NCBI GenBank assembly: GCA_947573485.1
Contig: CANPGB010000001.1
Coordinates: 1 to 64,000 of the forward strand
Direction: 5' to 3'
Origin: an uncultured Porphyromonadaceae bacterium
Lineage (GTDB): Bacteria; Bacteroidota; Bacteroidia; Bacteroidales; Muribaculaceae
Length of the DNA: 64,000 nt
Part shown: piece by piece, positions 25,153 to 32,834 of the stretch
Numbering within the stretch: the stretch's first letter is position 1
How the letters are laid out: every line of letters starts with the position of its first letter
Program-made: the position numbers and the translations under genes
The notes under the pieces: model-generated
The model's database searches: none
What the model saw: the letters and a program-made list of their open reading frames with translations, nothing else
Told to the model about the DNA's origin: nothing

Positions 25153-28100
25153 TTATTTCTTGAGGAGCTTCTTGCCGTCGCGGATGTAAACGCCGGGAGC
25201 AAGCTGGTTCCACTCGAGGTCGAGACGGATACCCTGGAGGTTGTAGATAGCGCCGGGTTCGAAGCCTGCGGTCACGCTTTCAACGCCTGTGAGGTAGTCG
25301 AGGGTGAGGTTCTCTTCGATAGCGGGGCTTGAGAAGGCGCCGTCGAGGGTGAATGTGCCTTCGTTAACCTTGAGGATATACTGGCCGTCGGTAGTGGGCT
25401 CGGGATCGAAAGTGAGCTTGAATGCTACACCTTCGCCGGCAGCACGCGATACGGGTTCAACTTCGATGAGCGAAATTGTGGCGGTCTGCGAGTAAGAGTA
25501 GCGGCTGTCGCGGAGGAAAGCACCACCGGCCTGGTAAACCTCGCCTGAAGTGGCTTCGGGGAAGGTGATGATGATTTCGTTGAAGCGGGGCTGCTTCTGA
25601 GCGGGGTCGAAGCCGAGGCTGTAGGAGAAGGTCTTGTTTTCAACAAGCTTCCAGCTGCCCGAGATAGCGGGCGACTCTTCGCCGTTGAGGAGGTAAGCAC
25701 CGGCCTCGATAGAGAGGGTGAGTGTACCTTCTTCAAGAACCGAAGTATCCCAGATACCGAACATGATCATGTTGCCTTCGATCATCGACTGGTAGTCGCT
25801 TGTGGTGAGCTTCTTGCCGTTGAACTCGATAGTAGTCTTATCGGCAACAACACCGTTGGTGCGTACTGTAGAGCCTTCTTCGAAGAGTACAGCGAAAGTA
25901 ATGCCGTATTCACCGAGGATAATCACGCCGTTGTAGGGGTCGAGGTCATAGTCGGCTGTAAATTCCTGCTCGAGGGTGTAGTTTGCACGGATGAGGCCGT
26001 TGGGCTCGCCGTCGACGATGAATATTTCTTCGTCGATGTTGAGGATGATAGCGCCGTTAGAGGGCTTGGCAGCGGTCTCGGGGAGTGTGAAGCGGAAAGT
26101 GGGGCAGGTAGCGCCTGCAACTTCGCTTACATTGTAGCCGGGCGAAGCGTAGGTCTGGCCCTGGAAGGCGGTGATGCCGTAGCTTTCGCCAACGAACTCA
26201 ACTTTCTCTGCTTCGGGGAACTCGATAGTGAACTCCTTGATGTCGGTGATAGTTGAGCCGGGGGCGGGAGTGAGGCGGTAGTTGGCGGCGTAGGTGTACT
26301 TGGCAGTCACGGACTCGCTTGCGGTGTAACCGTCGAGGGTGAATGCGCCTTCGGGGATGTTGAGGGTGTACTCACCGTCGGCTGCGGGCGAACCTGCGAA
26401 CTCGATAGTGGCGTAGTTGGTGCCGGGAGTGATGCGTACCTGACCTGCGGTAGCCTTGTAGCCGTCGCCTGTAATGGTGATGGCGATATCTTCGTTATAC
26501 TCGGCATCGACAGCACCGATGAAGGTGATTACGAACGAAGCGAGCTTGCTTACCTTGCTGTCGGGAGCGGGGTTGATAGGATAGAGAGGATACTCGGGGC
26601 TGATGCGGTAAGCAGCGGTCATAGCGGGGCTTGAAGCGCCACTGCGTGAGAAGAGACCTGCGGGGAGCTCGAAGGTGTATTCACCGGCTTCTTCGATAGG
26701 CTCTTCGGGCATGAGCTGGAATGTGCGGTCTTTGGGAGCGTTCCAGTCAACCTGGATGTAGCAGTTAGCGGGCTGGCCGTTGATAGTGATAGTTGCCTCT
26801 TCTTTGAAGTCGACGTCGTTCATGCCAGTAGCCGAGATTTCGGGGAAGGCAATCCAGAGAGCCTCAATCTTGCTGATAGCAGAGCCTGAGGCAGGAGTGA
26901 TAGTGTAGGTGTCGAACTCTGTGGTTGCGTTGGGGTCGATGCTATACTTCACGGTGAGAGCCTGATATGCAACGCCGTCGTGGTTGATAGAAGATGTCTC
27001 GTCGTTCCACGAACCGGTGTAGATGAGACCTTCGGGGATAGAGAGGGTCCACTCGCCTGCTTCGGCAGCTGCTTCGGTGAGAGTGAAGGGGAAGGTCATG
27101 CCTTCGAGCTCCCAGCTGCTGTTGTAAATGGGTTCTGCCTCGCCTGCGGTAACGCCGGTGATAGTCTTTGTACCGTTGGTGATAGTCACCTTTTCGAGGA
27201 GCGATTCATCGAAAGAGGGCTGGAGGCCGCTTTCCATATCAGCTTCGCCGAAGGAGATGGCGAGAGTGAATGCAGAGAGGCTCTTGAGCGAGGAACCGTC
27301 GGCGGGAGCAATCGACTTGTACTCGGCAGCAGGAGCTGCGATAGTGAGAGTTGCGTCGGCCGAGGGAGCTGTGAAGGTGAACTTGCCGTCGGCGAAGGTG
27401 AGCTCGGTGGTGCCGAGGGTAGCGGTGCAGTTGGCAATCGAGGGGGTGAGGGTGTAGGTCTGACCGGGCCATACAGCTGCGGGCTTGGTGGCGGGGAGGG
27501 TAACGGGCGCACCTGTAAGGATAGCATCGTCGTCGCCTTCAATGGTGAGGGCTATAGGCTCGATTGTCTTGTGGGTGGTGTTGAAGGTGAGCACGGGGGT
27601 GCCGGTGGTGGCGAGTATGGGCTGGTAAGAGCCGGGTACCTGGTCGCCGTCGTCGGTAACCTTGAAGGCCTGTGCGGTAGCACCTACAAAGAGCTGGTCG
27701 CCGTCTTCGTAACCTGCGATGCGGGCATCGAAGGGCATTGCGCCGTCCTTAAGGAAAGCGCCCTGGCAGATTTCGATTTCATTGGTACCCTCTTTGAGCT
27801 CAACCGAGAACTCGGGGTTACCCCATGCGGGACCGTTGAGAGGAGTATCGGCAGCGGGGGTAAGAGAGCATGTGCCTGTACCGAATTTGTTTACAATAAT
27901 CTTTGCGTCGAACTTGTACTCCTGTGCAATGATGTAGATGGGAGTGCTTGTGTCGCTCGAGGCTGCAATTGTAACTTTCTGTGTCTCATCTTGCTGCTGG
28001 GCAGTCTGGATGTAATAGCCGGGCTTTGCAGAAATGAAGATTTTACCGTACTTCTCGCTCACGGGGAGGGAGATATTGTAAACGGTACCCATTTTAAAGC

Positions 28101-29190
28101 CATAGGTCAGGGACTGCGAAGAAGTGGTGGAAGTGGTAGCGTAGTCAGCGAGGTCGTATGTTACGCCTTCGTCGCCCATGAGGTAGGCAGCCTTGATAGA
28201 TACTCCCTGGGGGTTCTCAACAACGAGGCGGAAGGTTACGTTGGCGTATTCGCGTTCTTTAGCCTCAACCTTGAGGGTGGCGCTTTCGGTTACTTTGAAG
28301 CGGAGCGAGCCGTTGTCGGGGTTGAGCGACGAGGTGAGGTCTTCAGTACCGAGGGTGATTTTGGTGAAAGTAAAATCGGTGGTGTTGAAGTTGAACGAGA
28401 TGTCGGTATTGGCGTCGAGGGTGAGCTTGTTGTCAACAACCTCGTCCTGAATGAACTTGCTCGTAGACCAGTTGCAGATAGTGTTGTAGCAGCCTTCGGG
28501 CATGTCGAGAGTGAGGGTGTACTTCTCAACCTCGGGAGCCTTGATATCGATAGTGCAGCCTGCGTTAATGGGCGAGATATCGTAGGAAGTCGACCATGTA
28601 TATTGCAGTTTAAGCTCTACGCCGTCGACACTTACGGTAGGCATCTCAGCACCGGCCTTGCCGATAGTGAGCTTGGTGTCGAGCTCGGGGTTGAAATATA
28701 CGGTGTTGGTGCCCTCTTTGAGGTCGAGCGTAAGGGGCGATTTGCCCGAGAAAGAAGCCGTAACCTGCGCGGGGTCGCCGGTGAGGTTGATAGTGAAAGT
28801 ATCTTCACGCACAACTTTTGCGGTCTCAACGGTAATGGTAAGATTGTCGCCCATGGCTGTGAAAGCAGCAGCAGGCACAAACCAGCTAATGTTGGGTGTA
28901 CCCCAAGAGCTTACCGTAAGGGTAGGCTTGCTGGCATAGTTAGTTGTGCCGCCCATCAGGCAATAGCCGTCGGTTGCAAATACATAGATGTAGGAAGCCG
29001 ACTTAAAATCGTCGAAGACATACTCTGTGGCATCGTCTGAGAGCTCAACAAGAGGACCCGTCAGCGAACCGGTTCTAATAGAAACCGAGCCGGGGTTGTT
29101 CCACTTCACGGTAAGCGGAGCAGCCGCTGCCGAAAAGCCGAGACCCGCGGCGAGTATGGCCGTGAGTAAGAGGAAATACAGTTTTTTCAT
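25153..29190 (-). CDS. Large secreted repeat protein with T9SS-like tail
   Basis: Function not recognised. The 1345 residues start with a signal peptide (MKKLYFLLLTAILAAGLGFS). The first 600 or so match the paralogues at 29362-31359 and 31542-32742, starting with LTVKWNNPGSVSIRTGS. Then come about six repeats of roughly 100 residues, each opening like YTITPASGSAISKIE and closing like GEYTLNIPEGAFTLDG; they look like bacterial Ig-like beta domains. The tail (YNLQGIRL...APGVYIRDGKKLLKK) resembles T9SS sorting domains. It has almost no cysteine. Probably a long surface stalk or adhesin-like protein; that role is inference. Confidence 0.75.
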   Translation of the reverse strand: MKKLYFLLLTAILAAGLGFSAAAAPLTVKWNNPGSVSIRTGSLTGPLVELSDDATEYVFDDFKSASYIYVFATDGYCLMGGTTNYASKPTLTVSSWGTPNISWFVPAAAFTAMGDNLTITVETAKVVREDTFTINLTGDPAQVTASFSGKSPLTLDLKEGTNTVYFNPELDTKLTIGKAGAEMPTVSVDGVELKLQYTWSTSYDISPINAGCTIDIKAPEVEKYTLTLDMPEGCYNTICNWSTSKFIQDEVVDNKLTLDANTDISFNFNTTDFTFTKITLGTEDLTSSLNPDNGSLRFKVTESATLKVEAKEREYANVTFRLVVENPQGVSIKAAYLMGDEGVTYDLADYATTSTTSSQSLTYGFKMGTVYNISLPVSEKYGKIFISAKPGYYIQTAQQQDETQKVTIAASSDTSTPIYIIAQEYKFDAKIIVNKFGTGTCSLTPAADTPLNGPAWGNPEFSVELKEGTNEIEICQGAFLKDGAMPFDARIAGYEDGDQLFVGATAQAFKVTDDGDQVPGSYQPILATTGTPVLTFNTTHKTIEPIALTIEGDDDAILTGAPVTLPATKPAAVWPGQTYTLTPSIANCTATLGTTELTFADGKFTFTAPSADATLTIAAPAAEYKSIAPADGSSLKSLSAFTLAISFGEADMESGLQPSFDESLLEKVTITNGTKTITGVTAGEAEPIYNSSWELEGMTFPFTLTEAAAEAGEWTLSIPEGLIYTGSWNDETSSINHDGVAYQALTVKYSIDPNATTEFDTYTITPASGSAISKIEALWIAFPEISATGMNDVDFKEEATITINGQPANCYIQVDWNAPKDRTFQLMPEEPIEEAGEYTFELPAGLFSRSGASSPAMTAAYRISPEYPLYPINPAPDSKVSKLASFVITFIGAVDAEYNEDIAITITGDGYKATAGQVRITPGTNYATIEFAGSPAADGEYTLNIPEGAFTLDGYTASESVTAKYTYAANYRLTPAPGSTITDIKEFTIEFPEAEKVEFVGESYGITAFQGQTYASPGYNVSEVAGATCPTFRFTLPETAAKPSNGAIILNIDEEIFIVDGEPNGLIRANYTLEQEFTADYDLDPYNGVIILGEYGITFAVLFEEGSTVRTNGVVADKTTIEFNGKKLTTSDYQSMIEGNMIMFGIWDTSVLEEGTLTLSIEAGAYLLNGEESPAISGSWKLVENKTFSYSLGFDPAQKQPRFNEIIITFPEATSGEVYQAGGAFLRDSRYSYSQTATISLIEVEPVSRAAGEGVAFKLTFDPEPTTDGQYILKVNEGTFTLDGAFSSPAIEENLTLDYLTGVESVTAGFEPGAIYNLQGIRLDLEWNQLAPGVYIRDGKKLLKK

Positions 29191-29211
29191 ACTTATAAAT
29201 CCGGGGTTGCA

Positions 29212-29262
29212 GAAGGGCGCCTAAGCCACGGGCTTGGCAAGCAGGCAGCGTCGGCGCCCTTC
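29212..29262 (-). terminator. Nested inverted repeat between two paralogue genes
   Basis: GAAGGGCGCC (29212-29221) pairs with GGCGCCCTTC (29253-29262), with AAGCC/GGCTT inside. It is 100 bases past the stop of the upstream paralogue and 22 bases before the next start, so it may terminate or sit in the leader of the 1345-residue gene. Confidence 0.5.
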
Positions 29263-29361
29263 AATGTTAATGAAATGATTGATTTTTGTTTTTGAAGCTT
29301 TGATTTCAGATAATAGAGTACGGCGCCGATACTATCGGGGCACGAATCTGTGGGAGAGGAT

Positions 29362-31359
29362 TCAGAGCACCACTTTCTGCGAAGCGGAGCCCTGGCGACG
29401 GATAAATATGCCGTTGCGGGGATTATCAACACGGATTCCCTGGAGGTTGAAGTACTCAACGGGGGCTTGCGCGTCGGTGCTGATGCCGGAGATTCCGGCG
29501 CCTTCTTTAGCAAGTTCTACCAGCGCCTTACCTGCGGGGAGAGCGAAAGTGAAGGTGTTGGAGCCGGCATCGGGAGTGAGTTTCTCGCCGTTGAGGGTAG
29601 CCTCGGCGCCCTCGAAAGAGGGAGCTATGGTGATGAGTGTACCCTCAAGGTATGTCATGGGGGTGAGCGCGGGGTGACGGAGGGCGCTATAGAATACCTT
29701 GGCGTCGTCGTCGCCCGAGAGTGCAATCGTTCCCGAGTTTTTAGCTGCACCTGTGTTGTTTATTGTGATGCAGGGCAGGGCGTCGGTAGCGGTATCGGGA
29801 GCGGTGTATGCCACGAGGTAGTTGCCGTCGTCGTCGGGTTTGATAGCGAGACCGTCGAGCCATACACCGAAGCCGGGGATGTCGGCCATAATCGAGCGTA
29901 CGGTGAAGGGGTCGTCGTAGCCGGCGACAAAGTCGATGGTCTGGGAGCCGGTTTTTATATCAAAGCGGGTCTGGGGGTTGCTCCACATGCCTTGTATCGA
30001 GGCGTTGGGGTTGAAAGCGGTTGCGATGTCGCCGAGGAGGTCAACGTCGATTTTGGCGTCATTCACCAGGGGTTCGGCAATGATGTAGAAGTATGGCATC
30101 TTTGCGCTGTACTCCACGCGGTTGAGGTAGTTTATGGAGCCCTCGTTGTCGCCGAGCACGGCTTTGATATACCAGCCGGCGGCAGGACGGACGTAGAAGT
30201 AGGGAGCACGCATGCTCATTGTGAGTTCATATGAAAGGGTCTTGGAGGCTTCGAGTGTGAAGTCGCCGGCGGTGATGTCGGAAGCGACATCGGCTCCGGC
30301 CGAGAGGTCGGCTCGGTCGGTGGTGTTGAAGTAACCGGGGAGGAGTTCCACGCCCTCGGGGTTCATGATGTAGGCGGTCATTGTCACCTCTTCGTAGACG
30401 CGCTCTGTGGCTTTGATAACGAGCTCGGCGCTCTGCTCTACCTTGAAGCGGAGCACACCGCTGTCTTCATTGAAAGCCGAGGCAATGTCTTTACCACCGA
30501 GGGTAAAGGAGGTGTAAGTGAAGTCGTCGGTATCGAGGTTGAAAGCGATGTCGGTGCCCTCGCTGAGGCTAATCTTGCCGTCGGCGGGGAGCTCGATGAA
30601 CAGGTTGCGTGTCCAGTCGCGGATAGTGCGCACGCAACCCGTGGGTATATCGAGAGTGAGTTCAACCTGATCGGGGGTTACTTCCTCGCCCTCGAAAACG
30701 CGTATCACGATTTCGTCGCCGGGCTTGATCTGCCCTACCGGCCACTCGGCGCGGAATTTGTTTTTCTCCACGGGAGTGCCGTTAAGCTCTATTTTATTGA
30801 AGGTGTCGGCACCGAGGCCTGCGATGAGTGAGAACGTAAGTGAGGTATCCCACTTCTCGCTGAAGTGCACGGTGTTTGTGCCGTTCTGAATGTCGAACTT
30901 ATAGTTGAGTATCGAGGTGAAAACGCCGTTTATGCAGCTGCTGCCGTTCTCGACAGTGAGGGTAAATGTTTTATCGCGGTCAACGGCCACTGCTTCGATA
31001 GTGAGAGTGGGGTCGTCGCCCATTTTATTGAGTGTTGCGGAATAGAAGCTTGCGGAGACAAACTGGCCTGAAGTTGAGTTGGAGCTAACTTTGAGGTTTT
31101 CGGTGTTGGGGTCGCCGGTGCTGATTTTAGCGGCTTCGATAGCGAAGCCGAGGTCGGGCAGGACGTAGACGTAGGTTGGCGCTTCGGCGAACTTATACTC
31201 AGTTGCATCGGGGTCGATGTCGACGAAATCGCCTACAATAGAACCTACGCGCAGTTGTACCGCGCCTGGGAGGTTCCACTTGACAGTGAGCGGTTTAGCT
31301 GTCGCCGTCAAGGGTAATATAATGGCTGCAAGAAGCAGTAGTAGTAATGGCTTTTTCAT
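29362..31359 (-). CDS. Secreted paralogue protein with T9SS-like tail
   Basis: Function not recognised. The 665 residues have a signal peptide (MKKPLLLLLLAAIILPLTATA) and the same opening module as its neighbours (LTVKWNLPGAVQLRVGS). Several beta-rich modules follow, including AAGWYIKAVLGDNEGSINYL and FYIIAEPLVNDAKIDVDLLG, which are closely matched in the broken copy upstream. It ends with YFNLQGIRV...NGIFIRRQGS, a T9SS-like tail of the same type as the starch-binding protein at 19897. It lacks the six Ig-like repeats of the 1345-residue paralogue. Confidence 0.75.
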   Translation of the reverse strand: MKKPLLLLLLAAIILPLTATAKPLTVKWNLPGAVQLRVGSIVGDFVDIDPDATEYKFAEAPTYVYVLPDLGFAIEAAKISTGDPNTENLKVSSNSTSGQFVSASFYSATLNKMGDDPTLTIEAVAVDRDKTFTLTVENGSSCINGVFTSILNYKFDIQNGTNTVHFSEKWDTSLTFSLIAGLGADTFNKIELNGTPVEKNKFRAEWPVGQIKPGDEIVIRVFEGEEVTPDQVELTLDIPTGCVRTIRDWTRNLFIELPADGKISLSEGTDIAFNLDTDDFTYTSFTLGGKDIASAFNEDSGVLRFKVEQSAELVIKATERVYEEVTMTAYIMNPEGVELLPGYFNTTDRADLSAGADVASDITAGDFTLEASKTLSYELTMSMRAPYFYVRPAAGWYIKAVLGDNEGSINYLNRVEYSAKMPYFYIIAEPLVNDAKIDVDLLGDIATAFNPNASIQGMWSNPQTRFDIKTGSQTIDFVAGYDDPFTVRSIMADIPGFGVWLDGLAIKPDDDGNYLVAYTAPDTATDALPCITINNTGAAKNSGTIALSGDDDAKVFYSALRHPALTPMTYLEGTLITIAPSFEGAEATLNGEKLTPDAGSNTFTFALPAGKALVELAKEGAGISGISTDAQAPVEYFNLQGIRVDNPRNGIFIRRQGSASQKVVL

Positions 31360-31433
31360 ATAAAAGGAAGTCTGGAAGTAATGCGAAAAAAAATCCGGAA
31401 AAGACAGTTACAAGGGTAGCGGGGAGCGGAGGA

Positions 31434-31499
31434 GGGGGGAGTCAGCAGGAAGTAGTAGAGGGAAGGAGAGGTGGGGGAGAGGAGGGGGAGAGGAGGGGG
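31434..31499 (+). other. G-run tract with G-quadruplex potential
   Basis: Four or more runs of five or six G at 31434-31439, 31473-31477, 31484-31488 and 31495-31499, in a purine-only stretch. It lies between the pseudogene and the next leftward paralogue. The leftward mRNA would carry the C-rich strand. Confidence 0.5.
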
Positions 31500-31502
31500 A
31501 GA

Positions 31503-31535
31503 ACTCCGTGCCCCCCTGACGAGGGTGCACGGAGT
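31503..31535 (-). terminator. Hairpin after the broken paralogue
   Basis: ACTCCGTGC (31503-31511) and GCACGGAGT (31527-31535) pair perfectly, with CCC/GGG inside. It is 7 bases past the stop codon. A pyrimidine tract rather than a T-run follows on the minus strand. Confidence 0.6.
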
Positions 31536-31541
31536 GAGTGA

Positions 31542-32742
31542 TTATCGGCGGACAATCTTAAGGGTGCGGCCGGCGGCACGCACTACATAGATGCCTGCGG
31601 GAAGGCGTGTGGCGTCGAAAGCGTCGTGAGCTTTAGCAACGCAAGCGCCTGTTATAGCGTAGATTTCGATGTCGGCACCGGGAGCGGCCACGGTAGCGCC
31701 GTCGTAGCTGAGAGCTGCGGTCTCGGCGATGTTGCCTACACCTGAATCTTCTTTGGTGATGACAACGGTATTCGCACCGGTTGCCACTGCAAATTCATAG
31801 CAGCCGTTTTTCTGCTCGAGGTTTTCGCCATTGAGGGTAGCCGACGAATATTCGTAGCTCGACTTAATGGTTACTTTAGTGCCTGCGAGGAAGGAAATGG
31901 GAGCCTTTGCGGGGGTGTCAAGCGGACCGTAGGTGATAGTTGCAGCTTCGTCGCCGCTCACTTCGAGGCGTGCGGGAATTGTCATGCGGCCGGTGTTATT
32001 GAAGGTGAGGACGGGGATAAGCTCGGGATTTTCGGGCTTAACGTAGGGCACTGCGTAAGAGCCGTCGTCAGCAGCGGTGAGCGAGAGGCCGTTATAGAAC
32101 ACTTCGAGGTTAGCGTAGTTTGCCTTTGCACCGCAGGAGAAGGGAGCGGAGTAGAGAGCGTTGAACTCGATTGTCTGCACACCCTGCTTGAGGTCGTACT
32201 CGAACTCGGGGTTGCCCCAGTTTTTGCTGTAGTAGGTGCTGGGCACGAGGCGCACGGCGTTCGAGCCGAGGAGGTTTACTTCGAGCTTGGCGTCGTTGAC
32301 GAGTTTCTCGGCGATGATGTAGAAAGTGGTCGATTTGGGCTGCGAGGCATCGTAGCGGACGCTGTTCACAACGCAGAAGGCACCTTCTTCATAACCGATA
32401 ACGGTCTTGATATAATAACCTTCGAGGGGCTGCACGTAGATGTAGGGGTTGCGCGAGCTTACGGAGATTTCAAATTTCTTGGTAGCGTCGGCGGTGAAGA
32501 TGTTTTCGGTGTCGATGCGAGTAACCGTCGACCGGAAGGATAGCGATGTAGGAGGGAGCTTCGTCGAAGGTGTAGGAAGTGGCACCTGCGGGGAGCTCGA
32601 CGGCAGGACTGCTTGTGCTACCTGCGCGGAGCTCGATAGAGCCGGCGTTGTTCCACTCTACGGTGAGCGACTTGGCGGCAGCTGTCATGCCTGAGAGAAC
32701 GAGGAAAGAGAGTAGAAGGAAGTAGAATTTCTTCATAGACAA
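31542..32742 (-). pseudogene. Third secreted paralogue, broken by an internal out-of-frame deletion
   Basis: The first 80 or so codons (from 32742) give a signal peptide (KKFYFLLLSFLVLSGMTAAA) and the family opening LTVEWNNAGSIELRAGS, then run out of frame after ILPVDGY and stop at 32470. The other frame, open to 31542, resumes at DTENIFTADATKKFEISVSS, which matches the middle of the 665-residue paralogue (about residue 350 there). So some 270 codons are missing and the join is not in frame. The remainder is intact to the last residue, including the tail LSYDGATVAAPGADIEIY...GIYVVRAAGRTLKIVRR. That tail type differs from its paralogues' and matches the neighbouring C10 peptidase. Confidence 0.8.
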
Positions 32743-32786
32743 TCTCTAAGTTGTTAGGGGATTAGTAAAGATATGGTTTTAATGGT

Positions 32787-32816
32787 AATCCTGCCCGCCC
32801 TTGAGCGGGCAGGATT
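32787..32816 (-). terminator. Terminator after the C10 peptidase gene
   Basis: 12-base stem, AATCCTGCCCGC (32787-32798) and GCGGGCAGGATT (32805-32816), 6-base loop, 18 bases past the stop codon. Confidence 0.75.
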
Positions 32817-32834
32817 TTTAAGAGGGGCTATTGA

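Noticed and set aside
31347-31541. 64-codon plus-strand ORF rich in Gly and Glu in the purine tract
   Set aside because: It simply translates the G/A-rich intergenic tract and overlaps a terminator hairpin.
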